NCBI GenBank assembly: GCA_026391715.1
Contig: JAPLDO010000051.1
Span: forward strand, 1-42,498
DNA from: Bacteroidota bacterium
GTDB lineage: Bacteria; Bacteroidota; Bacteroidia; Bacteroidales; FEN-979
Length of the DNA: 42,498 bases
Reading direction: 5' to 3'
Below the pieces are notes generated by a model. It was not told the DNA's origin. It was given only the letters and a program-made list of their open reading frames with translations, and made no database searches. The translations under genes were made by a program, and so were the position numbers. Positions 17,041-25,535 of the stretch are shown piece by piece (positions within the stretch are counted from its first letter, which is position 1; every line of letters begins with the position of its first letter).

Positions 17041-18131
17041 ATTTCGCATTTCCATACTCCATCAAATAGGCTTTGATGAAGTCTGTCAGGTCGCCATCAA
17101 GCACAGCCTGCGTGTCGCTTGTTTCATAAGTTGTGCGCAGGTCTTTGACCATTTTATATGGATGAAGCACATAACTGCGGATTTGGCTGCCCCATTCTAT
17201 TTTCTTTTTTCCACTTTCGATAATGGCGATTTTTTCGCGCTTTTTCCGCAGTTCGATTTCGTATAACTGCGATTTCAGAAGTTTCAGCGCTTTTTCGCGG
17301 TTTTGTCCCTGGGAGCGGGTTTCCTGACATTCGATGATGATGCCGGTAGGTTCATGCCTCAGTCTGACTGCGGTTTCCACTTTATTTACATTCTGACCGC
17401 CGGGACCGCTGCTGCGGAAAGTGTCCCATGAAATATCTGAGGGATTGATATCAATTACAATATCGTCGTTGATTACCGGGTAGGCATAAACCGATGCAAA
17501 GGATGTATGGCGTTTGTGATTGGAATCGAAGGGAGAAAGTCGCACCAGCCGGTGAACGCCATTTTCGCCTTTAAGATATCCGTAGGCATAATCACCTTCA
17601 AATTCGAGTGTTACCTGCTTAATACCGGCAACGTCGCCCTCCTGATAATCAATTTCGGTAATTTTGTATTTGTTGCGCTCGCCGTAGCGGATATACATGC
17701 GCATGAGCATTTGAGCCCAATCCTGGCTTTCGGTTCCTCCGGCGCCGGAATTAATTTGAATAATTACGCTGAGACGGTCTTCTTCGCCGCTAAGCATATT
17801 ACGAAATTCAAGATCCTCAATGAGCCGCAGTGTTTCATTGAAATGCGTTTCAACCTCATGGTCGGCAGCGTCTCCCTGTATATAAAATTCCCAGATTACC
17901 AGCAGGTCTTGGTGGCTCGAAAGAGCTTTAAAAAAGGCGTCGGTCCATAGTTTTTTATCGCGGATTGACCTGAGGGATAGTTCAGCGTTCTTTGGGTTAT
18001 TCCAGAAATCGGGCGCGTGGGTAAGTTTTTCTTCTTCTTCGATCTGTGATAGTTTGCTATCAATGTCAAAGATACCTCCTCAAGGCGCCAAGCCTTGTCT
18101 GAAGGTCTTTCAGTTGTTCAGGTGTAATCAT
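17039..18131 (-). CDS. prfB: Peptide chain release factor 2, with programmed +1 frameshift
   Basis: RF2 recognises UGA and UAA and releases the finished peptide. The coding sequence is in two frames: codons 1-21 (18131 down to 18069, [20 protein letters not shown] and L) reach an in-frame TGA at 18068-18066, and the rest resumes in +1 from GAC at 18067 down to 17039, giving about 363 residues, the normal RF2 length. The slip site AGGAGGTATCTTTGAC (18080-18065) has the internal Shine-Dalgarno-like AGGAGG and CTT-TGA-C exactly as in the classical autoregulated prfB. The SPF codon-recognition tripeptide is at about 199-201 and the catalytic GGQ at about 244-246. The start overlaps the end of recX by 14 bases. 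Confidence 0.96.
18065..18080 (-). promoter_or_regulatory. prfB programmed +1 frameshift site
   Basis: Read on the minus strand this is AGGAGGTATCTTTGAC: a Shine-Dalgarno-like AGGAGG, a slippery CTT, then TGA followed by C. When RF2 is scarce, the TGA is read slowly and the ribosome slips +1, so RF2 controls its own synthesis. The mechanism is established for the family; the match here is direct. Confidence 0.95.
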
Positions 18132-18609
18132 TGCTGATATTCAGTTCGGTGAGTATTTTTTCGGTAAGATTGTATTCAAATCCTTTGCCGGTGACAAAAG
18201 TGATAATTTTTTCGCGGATATTCAAACTTTTTTGCGTAATAATCTCTTGTTTCTTTCTGAGCGCCAGTTCCCGGATCGTATTCAGGTAATCATCGGCGCT
18301 AATTTCATTCAGGGCGTTTTTGATTAACTTTTCCGGTATATTTCGACGTCGGAGTTCAACAATGATCTTGATTTTTCCCCATTTATTGATGTGAAATTTG
18401 CCCCTTACGAATGCTCGTGCAAACCGTTCTTCATCAATAAATTTCTCCTCCTGCAACCGTTGCATAATAAGTTGGATACTATCAGGCGACACCTTCCATG
18501 ACCGCAATTTCTGGTCAACATCATAAATACAACGTTCCTGATAGTCGCAGAAATATTCTAATTTATGCTGAATATTTGACAGATTATCCAATGGTTTAAT
18601 GGAATACAT
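18118..18609 (-). CDS. recX: RecX-family regulatory protein
   Basis: This 163-residue all-helical protein has the RecX tandem three-helix pattern: ALREYC-like LEYFCDYQERCIYDVDQKLR at the N-terminus, IQLIMQRLQEEKFIDEERFA, RAFVRGKFHINKWGKIKIIV and ELRRRNIPEKLIKNAL. RecX binds RecA filaments and limits their growth. recA is not next to it. The gene overlaps prfB by 14 bases, so the two are probably translated from one transcript. Confidence 0.9.
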   Translation of the reverse strand: MYSIKPLDNLSNIQHKLEYFCDYQERCIYDVDQKLRSWKVSPDSIQLIMQRLQEEKFIDEERFARAFVRGKFHINKWGKIKIIVELRRRNIPEKLIKNALNEISADDYLNTIRELALRKKQEIITQKSLNIREKIITFVTGKGFEYNLTEKILTELNISNDYT

Positions 18610-18915
18610 GTTCTACAATGCATTGTGAATGATTCACGAAGATATGAATAAATTTGCCTGTAAACAACGTTACTAATGAATATATTTCACCAGCTTCAAA
18701 ATCGCCTTTGAAAGTCGCCGAATCCTTTTTTCAGAAAACGCCGGACACTTTTAGGTGAATACGATTTTAGGCGCTGAGTGGTCAGAAACTGAGTTTCCAG
18801 TATGTTTTTTTAACCACAAAGGCGAATAAGAATGCGCAAAGGAACGCGAAGAGTTATCTGATGGTTCTTTTGTTTGAATTGATAGTCTGGTATTTGTATA
18901 TATAATTGGGCGCTA
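18610..18915. other. Intergenic stretch without a recognised gene
   Basis: Between recX and the tRNA-Val terminator I see no gene. At about 18812-18855 there is a degenerate 'ACCACAAAGGCGAA...GCAAAGGAACGCGAAG' stretch, similar in style to the repeat beside the GxxExxY remnant. Confidence 0.55.
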
Positions 18916-18918
18916 AAT

Positions 18919-18955
18919 GAAAAAAGGGCTTCGGAAATAATCTTCCAAAACCCTT
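18919..18955 (-). terminator. Terminator after tRNA-Val
   Basis: On the minus strand AAGGG-TTTTGGAA pairs imperfectly with TTTCCGAAG-CCCTT and is followed by TTTTT. It lies 12 bases past the tRNA end. Confidence 0.75.
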
Positions 18956-18966
18956 GATTTTATTAG

Positions 18967-19041
18967 TGGGACGTGCAGGATTCGAACCAGCGACCTCATG
19001 CGTGTGAAGCATGCGCTCTGAACCGACTGAGCTAACGTCCC
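18967..19041 (-). tRNA. tRNA-Val (anticodon CAC)
   Basis: The 75-base cloverleaf on the minus strand has acceptor GGGACGT with ACGTCCC, D arm TAGCTCAGTCGGTTCAGAGC, anticodon arm CATGC-TTCACAC-GCATG (anticodon CAC) and T arm GCTGG-TTCGAAT-CCTGC. CCA is not encoded. The short open frames that cross it are shadows. Confidence 0.93.
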
Positions 19042-19049
19042 TTAAAATG

Positions 19050-19079
19050 CAAATATACAAAATATCCCCTCCATTTCAA
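19050..19079 (-). promoter_or_regulatory. Bacteroidota promoter for tRNA-Val
   Basis: On the minus strand TTG (19079-19077) is followed after 19 bases by TATATTTG (19057-19050), and the tRNA starts eight bases later. This is a good match to TTTG-N19-TAnnTTTG. It lies 16 bases from the octamer microsatellite. Confidence 0.65.
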
Positions 19080-19094
19080 TATTCCGCTACCTCG

Positions 19095-19204
19095 CTACTT
19101 CTCTACTTCTCTACTTCTCTACTTCTCTACTTCTCTACTTCTCTACTTCTCTACTTCTCTACTTCTCTACTTCTCTACTTCTCTACTTCTCTACTTCTCT
19201 ACTT
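19095..19204. repeat. Octamer microsatellite (CTACTTCT), about 13.7 copies
   Basis: There are thirteen exact copies of CTACTTCT from 19095 to 19198, then a partial CTACTT. On the minus strand the unit is AGAAGTAG, and the last copy supplies the final Lys codon and TAG stop of the TPR gene (19201-19199). An exact array of this kind is likely to vary in length between strains. Confidence 0.95.
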
Positions 19205-21148
19205 ATAGCAATACCTCTTCATAACCCTATACGCATCCGTCACCCCAAGCTCTCCTGCCCGGCTCAGATCTTTACAACCGTTGTGATTTTCGTTAAGCAG
19301 GATGCTTACCAGCCCTCGATTGTACCAGGCTTCAGCAAGATCTTCGCGCAAAGCAACCGCCCTGGAAAAATCGTCAATAGCTTCACGGTAATTTCCCATT
19401 CGGCTGTTTACATATCCGCGGTTAAACCAGGCGAAGGCAAACTCAGGATCGAGAGCCAAAGCCCTGTCGTAATCGGAGATCACCAATTCATAAGTATGTT
19501 CAACGGTTGAAGGGGGCTGCGCATGCCGGGTTTTAGGCATCATCTTCCCGATGGTGATCTCCCGCTGCAAATCTTCCTGAATAGTAAGTTGCTGGATAAG
19601 CTCATAACGGACGCCAGCCCGGCTGAACCATGCGGTAACATTGCCGGAATCGTTCGCCAGCAGAGTGTTCAGGTCAGGCAGGGCTTTGTCAAAATTTCGC
19701 AATTGAATCCAGGTTACAGCGCGTTTATATAATGCGTCGGAGGAATTTCCCGCCGAATCTATCAGATGAGTTTGATCGTCAATTTCTTTCAAAAGTAAAC
19801 TGTCGCTGATTACCCCAGCCTGATTAGTCAGAGTAAGAATATTGGCAGGATAGTGGGTTTTTTTATACGCGTCGTACAGGCGCACCTTCCCGAAATCGGC
19901 TTTCCATAAAAGAATGGTAAACATTGCCTTTGGCTGGATATTTATTGCCTGATTCTGTAGTTTGCTGTTCATGGAATTCATCTGATCGAAATCGCCGCTA
20001 AGTTTTACGAGATTTTTCAGATAATCTTTCCTTTCGGCTTTCAGACTGTCGGGATCAAGGTGATTTTTCCGGCTGAGTTCCAGAGCCTGGTTGTAATCGG
20101 ATTGCGCCCCTTTGCGATCGTTCATTTTCAGTTTCAATTCGTACCGGTCATACCAGGCGTCGGTATAATCGGGTAACAGTTCAATGGTTTTATCGAGATC
20201 GGCAAGAGCGCCCTGGTAATCTTTCAGTTCGGTTTTCAGTTTACTCCTGTAAAAATAACTGACAATATTTTTGGGATCAAGTTTACTTACCACTTCAAAA
20301 TCATGAATCGCCCCACTGATTTCCTTTAAACCGATAAGCACAATCGCCCGGTTATAATAAGCATAAGAATTATAGGGTGAAATCCTGATAACGGTATTCA
20401 AATCCTTCAGTGCGGCAACCTGGTCGGGGATTTTAAGCCAGGATAGCGCCCGGTTGAAGATGGCAAAGGTGTTGGTTGAATCGAGATTTATGGATAGGCT
20501 GAAATCAACAATGGCAGAATCGTTCTGGTTAAGTTCTGTCCAAACCAATCCCCGCTGGGAATAGATATATCCGTTCAGTGGGTTGATCTTTTTTGCCTGA
20601 TCAAGGTCGTCAATCGCCTCTTTGAATCGCTTGATCTCCACTTCCGCGCTTGATTTCAGGATATACACCGACTCATTCCTGAACTTCAGTTCAATAGCTT
20701 TGTTGCAATCAACAATACAGGAATAGGTCTTTTTCAGAAAAAGGTTTGTACGCGCCCGGTGAAACCATATCTCGCCATTGGCGCCATCCATTTCGAGCGC
20801 GTGGTCAAAATCTTCCATTGCGCCGGTATAGTTTTGCAGCAGAGTGCGAACTATTGCGCGGTTAGTAAAAACATCGGCACGGAAAGGAGAGAGATCAATG
20901 GAGCGGGAATAATCCTGTTCTGCTCCCAGAAAATCGTCGAGACCGTATTTGGCATATCCTCTGAGGTAGTACAATTCTGAACCAGATGGTTCTTTCCGAA
21001 TCGCCATGTTCAGGTATTCCAACGCTTCGATATATTCACCTTTCTGAAGGCGTTCAAGAGCGTCTTGCCTTAAACTCATTCCGAATTGGGCGAATCCGAA
21101 GGATTGAATAAAAACGAAGCAAACAGGAATAAATAAACGAAGCAACAT
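19199..21148 (-). CDS. Secreted tetratricopeptide-repeat protein
   Basis: I place the start at the ATG at 21148 (649 residues), which gives a clean signal peptide MLLRLFIPVCFVFIQSFGFA ending near AQ. At least twelve TPR units follow across two blocks (about 25-370 and 470-640), with the usual W/Y..G....A..D...A(i/l)...P pattern: ALEYLNMAIRKEPSGSELYY, LRGYAKYGLDDFLGAEQDYS, WYDRYELKLKMNDRKGAQSD, WFNRGYVNSRMGNYREAIDD. TPR proteins of this kind are scaffolds in the periplasm or outer envelope; the partner is unknown. A 35-base leader precedes the thioredoxin-like gene's downstream edge on the same strand, so the two may be co-transcribed. Confidence 0.87.
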   Translation of the reverse strand: MLLRLFIPVCFVFIQSFGFAQFGMSLRQDALERLQKGEYIEALEYLNMAIRKEPSGSELYYLRGYAKYGLDDFLGAEQDYSRSIDLSPFRADVFTNRAIVRTLLQNYTGAMEDFDHALEMDGANGEIWFHRARTNLFLKKTYSCIVDCNKAIELKFRNESVYILKSSAEVEIKRFKEAIDDLDQAKKINPLNGYIYSQRGLVWTELNQNDSAIVDFSLSINLDSTNTFAIFNRALSWLKIPDQVAALKDLNTVIRISPYNSYAYYNRAIVLIGLKEISGAIHDFEVVSKLDPKNIVSYFYRSKLKTELKDYQGALADLDKTIELLPDYTDAWYDRYELKLKMNDRKGAQSDYNQALELSRKNHLDPDSLKAERKDYLKNLVKLSGDFDQMNSMNSKLQNQAINIQPKAMFTILLWKADFGKVRLYDAYKKTHYPANILTLTNQAGVISDSLLLKEIDDQTHLIDSAGNSSDALYKRAVTWIQLRNFDKALPDLNTLLANDSGNVTAWFSRAGVRYELIQQLTIQEDLQREITIGKMMPKTRHAQPPSTVEHTYELVISDYDRALALDPEFAFAWFNRGYVNSRMGNYREAIDDFSRAVALREDLAEAWYNRGLVSILLNENHNGCKDLSRAGELGVTDAYRVMKRYCYK

Positions 21149-21215
21149 GCACAAATTCAAATCAGAAACATTAACGAAGAAATTGCCGGTTCATAAAAAT
21201 CACGCGGTTGAAAGG

Positions 21216-21749
21216 TTATTTCGCTTTCATCTGATAGGTCGCCGCATCAAGCGCCTTTGGAGCCCACATCGTGAGGAACCGTATAACTTTGGTAGTGTCG
21301 TAGCCTTTTACATTCGGGTCGGGGTGTTCGAACGCGTCTGAATCCTGAGTATTCAGCCTTTTTCCATTTTTATCGAGGATCACGAAAACAGGGTATCCAA
21401 AGCGGTTTGGATATTCAAAATCGCGGAAAAGAGTATAATCGCGTTTGTCTTTTTCCCTTGGCACGTTCAGAAGGAGATAAACATAATTTTCCTTCATCAG
21501 CGAATCGAGCTTTGGAACGCCATTCACCATTGCATGGAAACGCATGCACCACGAACACCAGTTTCCGCCAAATTGGATCAGCACATTCTTGTTCTCTTTT
21601 TTGGCAAGTTCAGTTGCCTTTTTCAGATCGGCGCGGGGATCCTGGTTTTCGTTATAAGGTTTGGCTGGCGTTTGCGCGAAAGAATGAAAAAGGAAAAATT
21701 GAAAAGTAAAAACTAAAAAAATTATTATGGCTTTTTCAATGTTTTTCAT
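21216..21749 (-). CDS. Exported thioredoxin-like protein
   Basis: With the ATG at 21749 the protein has 177 residues and a signal peptide (KAIIIFLVFTFQFFLFHSFA, then Q). Residues 40-170 have a thioredoxin fold: NVLIQFGGNWCSWCMRFHAM with the redox pair Cys65/Cys68 (CSWC), LLNVPREKDKRD, and the cis-Pro loop FGYPVFVILDKNGK. It is the DUF255/thioredoxin_7 style used in periplasmic reduction. It lies between the DUF5916 gene and the TPR gene on the same strand with short gaps, so it may be in one transcript with them. The longer frame to 21788 has no signal peptide at its start. Confidence 0.87.
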   Translation of the reverse strand: MKNIEKAIIIFLVFTFQFFLFHSFAQTPAKPYNENQDPRADLKKATELAKKENKNVLIQFGGNWCSWCMRFHAMVNGVPKLDSLMKENYVYLLLNVPREKDKRDYTLFRDFEYPNRFGYPVFVILDKNGKRLNTQDSDAFEHPDPNVKGYDTTKVIRFLTMWAPKALDAATYQMKAK

Positions 21750-21795
21750 GTCCTGTTGTTTTATCCGGCTAAGATAGAAAAAATACATTCACTGG

Positions 21796-24312
21796 TTATT
21801 CCGTTTTATCCTTTTTCGAAAAGACCTTTTTAATGTAGAGGTAATCGAGATAATAGAGCGCCCTTATCGAAAAACTGTTTGATTGCAACGAATTGAGGGT
21901 TTTGCCAAGATCGGTGAAATAATTGTAAACAAGCTCTTCGCCCTGGGTGTTGATTGCGTTTTTCCATACAAGGCTCAGCTCGCTTCCGGGGGCGAAATAC
22001 CAAACAAATTGCAGGTCAACGGTAAATGCATTGAAGTTGATATTCTGCCCTTTAATGAAATCAGAACCTGTGAGAGAACCATCCTCATTGAGGGAATAGA
22101 AAGAGAAGTATTCCGCCTGCGACCAGTAATGCCGCGCCCGCAATGTCAGCGAAGTTTTTGTGCTGAAAATGTACCGCGCGTCAAGAATATTGCTGATGGT
22201 GGCGATGTCGCGGCGACCGAAAAAAATGGTTTGACCCGTCAGCAAATCATAACTCGTTTGCACCCATCCGTAATTATTCATATCCTTTTTAACCTGAAAA
22301 TCGAGTGTGACCGACAACCTGTCGCTGAAACGAATGCGCGGGGTTAATCCGATTGCCCAGGAAACATTGTTGTTGCCGGGACAGTACCTGAAAGAGAAAT
22401 TGTGCTGGTATCTGAAAGGCTTTCTGCCGTCGGACGAAAATATCCATTCATCGGAATAATTCCAGGGCGTTTTATACACTCTATTCCATACTCGAGGTTC
22501 ATAATAATCATTGAATCCTAAAGGCTGGATTCCAATGAAAAAGGAGCTTGTCCAGTATTTCTGGTATGTGGTTGTGTTGTTAAGAATGAATTCGAGGGTT
22601 TTGAAGCTGTATGGTTTGTAAAGTGTTGAATAGACTACATCGAAGTTGGTTTGCGAGTTGATGATGATCCACGCCGGGTCGAAAATATTGTATGAAAGCC
22701 GCATCAGATTGTAGGTTTCGTTATTGTATGAAATAAACCCCATGTCGTTCGGATCATAGCTGTCGCCGGTTTCCTGCCTGAGTAACTGATACTGGAACTT
22801 TCCGCTGGGTTTCGATAACGACACTAAATATTGGTGACCAAAATCCGGGCTAACCCCTTTGTTGAATAACTGGCTCACGTTTAAACGCCCAAATACCTGC
22901 AACGTGTTTTTTTTATTTCTGACACTCGTTTCGGCGCCTGTTACATTGGCTGAATAACCATCGTCGGGAGTCCAATAGTTAGTGTTGATGAGCGTTACAT
23001 AAGAGTTGTTTTTCAGGTTCTGGTCAAAAACAAGTACATTATAATTGGTAAAAGGCTGGGTCATTATCCTGCGAGTCTCACCGGTTACGGTATCCTGAAG
23101 GGTTGCCCAGGTATTTGTAGTCATCCCGTTGAAAAGTCCGATGCCGAGTCCTTTGGCATTTCTTCCTGAAATTTTTGTGGCATTGATGATACGGGTCTGG
23201 TCAGGATTTTTCGTAACCTTCTCGTATTTTTGCAGACTATAGTAAGGCGCGCCAAAGTTTTTGGGGGTACTTCCCACCCGTCGGGTATAAAAAATCTCAC
23301 ACTTGTTGAATAATTCCGTAGCTTCTGTAAAAAACTGCCTTTTTTCATCGTAGCGAATCTCAAACGGCGTGAGGTTTAGTATCTGGTCGTCCGACTGTAC
23401 CTGCCCGAAATCGGGAATCAACATCATGTCGAGGGTATAGCTCTCATTTATGCCGTAACGCAGGTCGAGACCGCCGCGCATAAAGTACGACCACTGCTCA
23501 TTATCCGGATTTTTCTCAAGATATCCCGAAATATATGGTGAAAACGAGAGTCTTAGAGGAGGTTTTATCTCAGTTATTCCGGTTAGCGTTCCGTAGTATC
23601 GGAAGATGTCCTGCGATTTATTGTCAACCCACGACCAGGTGGAATATTCGTGGCGCCGGTGCATGTTCCTCCACATATTGATTCCCCACACCTGGTTTTC
23701 AATCCTTGGGAATCGCAAAGCGGAATATGGAATTTTCACCTCCGTAATCCATGCCGAATCGGTGACAATTGCAGCGCTTTCCCACACAGCGTCCCAGGTA
23801 ATGTCCTGTCCGATGGCTGAATATTTGCAATCGTTTTGCAGGTTGGCGGGGCTTACCTTAAACTCATACATGTTCAGTCCGTCGTTGTAAGGCAGAATGT
23901 CGAAGGATATGTAATCGGTATTCAGTATCTCGATCTGGTCACGCTTGCCGAGTTCCTTACAAATGCTGTCGGGACAGGGATCGAACATCACGGCAAGGAT
24001 GTACAACGCAATATCGTCGTAAGCAAACCGGATTTCGGTGCGCAATGGAGGCAGGATGCCATTCCTCGGACTGTATTCCACAAAATTCCCGGCTACCGGC
24101 GCTGTTTTCCATATCGCTTCGTCAGGATGTCCGTCTATTTTTGGAGGAGTTGCAACACGGACGGCTACGATATTTTTTATTTTAAGCGCGTTTGAATCAA
24201 GCAGAGTTGTGGTTTCCTGTGAATAGATTTTCCCATTAAAAAGCAACATGGTTATGACCGGCAGGATCAGTGAAATGGTAATGATTCCAATAATAGGGAG
24301 GCGCGTAATCAT
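21796..24312 (-). CDS. DUF5916 family outer-membrane-associated protein with CBM9-like N-terminal domain
   Basis: I use the ATG at 24312 (838 residues); a TTG nine codons upstream is possible. After a signal/membrane segment (about 5-30) comes a CBM9-like beta-sandwich: PPKIDGHPDEAIWKTAPVAG, EIRFAYDDIALYILAVMFDP, WITEVKIPYSALRFP, and VWGINMWRNMHRRHEYSTWS. The DUF5916 part (about 230-838) is strand-rich with many aromatic positions (GGLDLRYGINESYTLDMMLI, PDFGQVQSDDQ, NLTPFEIRYDEKRQFFTEA) and probably forms a beta-barrel. Function is unknown; such genes are common in Bacteroidota. A TATTTTTG box ends only seven bases before the ATG, so either the leader is almost absent or that box is not used. 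Confidence 0.88.
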   Translation of the reverse strand: MITRLPIIGIITISLILPVITMLLFNGKIYSQETTTLLDSNALKIKNIVAVRVATPPKIDGHPDEAIWKTAPVAGNFVEYSPRNGILPPLRTEIRFAYDDIALYILAVMFDPCPDSICKELGKRDQIEILNTDYISFDILPYNDGLNMYEFKVSPANLQNDCKYSAIGQDITWDAVWESAAIVTDSAWITEVKIPYSALRFPRIENQVWGINMWRNMHRRHEYSTWSWVDNKSQDIFRYYGTLTGITEIKPPLRLSFSPYISGYLEKNPDNEQWSYFMRGGLDLRYGINESYTLDMMLIPDFGQVQSDDQILNLTPFEIRYDEKRQFFTEATELFNKCEIFYTRRVGSTPKNFGAPYYSLQKYEKVTKNPDQTRIINATKISGRNAKGLGIGLFNGMTTNTWATLQDTVTGETRRIMTQPFTNYNVLVFDQNLKNNSYVTLINTNYWTPDDGYSANVTGAETSVRNKKNTLQVFGRLNVSQLFNKGVSPDFGHQYLVSLSKPSGKFQYQLLRQETGDSYDPNDMGFISYNNETYNLMRLSYNIFDPAWIIINSQTNFDVVYSTLYKPYSFKTLEFILNNTTTYQKYWTSSFFIGIQPLGFNDYYEPRVWNRVYKTPWNYSDEWIFSSDGRKPFRYQHNFSFRYCPGNNNVSWAIGLTPRIRFSDRLSVTLDFQVKKDMNNYGWVQTSYDLLTGQTIFFGRRDIATISNILDARYIFSTKTSLTLRARHYWSQAEYFSFYSLNEDGSLTGSDFIKGQNINFNAFTVDLQFVWYFAPGSELSLVWKNAINTQGEELVYNYFTDLGKTLNSLQSNSFSIRALYYLDYLYIKKVFSKKDKTE

Positions 24313-24518
24313 AGGGGTCAAAAATAAAACTATCTTCAACCGGATAAAAAATAAATTTGATTAATGGCGGAAAATATTCTGTTTAATTGGGAATTTACAC
24401 GATTGCCGGTTTTTTTTTATCTTGGTTTTCATATCCCCGACGACCTTTTGAAGGAATTATCCTACCGGAAGAAGAAGAAAAAAGAAGGAATGTAAAGGTT
24501 GTGAAACTTTGCAGATAC

Positions 24519-25412
24519 TTATTTTATACCATTGGAAATACAGAAACATCCTCTGCCGTCGTCGAACAATTGAATCCGTTCGGGATGAGTGATGGTACCC
24601 TGCCCATCAAATACAAGTGAATTGGTTGGCGAACAGTTGGCAAAAGTTATCCCTGTTCTCAATCCCGGCTCTATCGTTATTGAATTGAGAAGGTTATTCA
24701 TATCATAATTAGATACCGTTATGGGTATGTTTCCCGTATTTTCCACTTCAAGGTAACTACCAGCCATTTTGTACATGCGATAGGTTTCAGTTCCCATTGG
24801 TCCTGTAAAAAGCGCGCCAAAGGGAGGATGAGCCAGGTCAATTTCCGCCTCGCTGTCGAATACTCTTATATCCATTACCTTGGCAAAAGTATATATTTCA
24901 ACAGTTTGAGAAACCGATATTGTATCTCCATTTTGCAAGGTTTTACCCGATATTGTAATCGTGCAATTATTAGAATCCATTGGTAAAAGAGGCGCGAAGC
25001 CCATTCCGTTCAAACGTTTGCCATGAGTAACCCCCAGCGTGATAACCGGGATAAAACCGCCCGGCGCGCCATTTGTTACCGTCGTTCTTCCGGGGATATT
25101 GCTTATTTTTTGAGGACTTACCTCGAATGCAATTACGGAAGTAGAGAATCTTACATCAAACAATGGTTCATCTCCACCATTAGTAAGGATGAAAAAATAC
25201 TCACGGCTAACTTTAATTTCTCCGAGATCAAAACCTGGAATGGACTCATCCGAAGTTTGCTTTAGCGCTGATTTTATGCCTTGGAGCTCCTGCATCGGCG
25301 TGAGGATAAAATAGCCGGGCGTATTCGAAAAGGGTTCGGGATCGGCGCTCTTTTTACATGCAGTGAATGTTGCCATCACAGCAAGAAACAATAATATGAT
25401 AAGATTTTTCAT
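24519..25412 (-). CDS. Lipoprotein of unknown function with beta-sandwich-like repeats
   Basis: With the ATG at 25412 the protein has 297 residues and a lipoprotein signal: MKNLIILLFLAVMATFTACK (lipobox Cys19). The mature part has two segments that look like immunoglobulin-like or choice-of-anchor beta-sandwiches: REYFFILTNGGDEPLFDVRF and MAGSYLEVENTGNIPITVSN. These resemble domains in which NxGxxPL...V describes mismatch between strands, but I cannot name a family. An upstream ATG (25430) is less likely. The gene stands alone between the acyl-CoA dehydrogenase and DUF5916 genes. Confidence 0.7.
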   Translation of the reverse strand: MKNLIILLFLAVMATFTACKKSADPEPFSNTPGYFILTPMQELQGIKSALKQTSDESIPGFDLGEIKVSREYFFILTNGGDEPLFDVRFSTSVIAFEVSPQKISNIPGRTTVTNGAPGGFIPVITLGVTHGKRLNGMGFAPLLPMDSNNCTITISGKTLQNGDTISVSQTVEIYTFAKVMDIRVFDSEAEIDLAHPPFGALFTGPMGTETYRMYKMAGSYLEVENTGNIPITVSNYDMNNLLNSITIEPGLRTGITFANCSPTNSLVFDGQGTITHPERIQLFDDGRGCFCISNGIK

Positions 25413-25535
25413 GGCAGAATGATTTTTCAATCGTCTAAATTAAACATTCCTTGCTTAAAAGGCTATTTAAACTATAACAATCTTTCGTTTTTCCTTGAAC
25501 CGGGGGGAAGGGGACTTAAAATGTTTGCTTATTGT

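Noticed and set aside
17797-18131. prfB as a broken gene or sequencing frameshift
   Set aside because: The break is exactly at AGGAGG-TAT-CTT-TGA-C, the known programmed +1 site, and both frames together give a full RF2.
18854-19060. Open frame of 68 codons on the minus strand
   Set aside because: It is the shadow of tRNA-Val(CAC) and its flanks (reading VGSERMLHTHEVAGSNPAR).
19095-19204. CRISPR-like array
   Set aside because: The units are eight bases long and contiguous, with no spacers and no cas genes nearby. It is a microsatellite.
24319-24326. TATTTTTG promoter for the DUF5916 gene
   Set aside because: It lies seven bases before the ATG with no -33 partner, so it would need an almost leaderless message.
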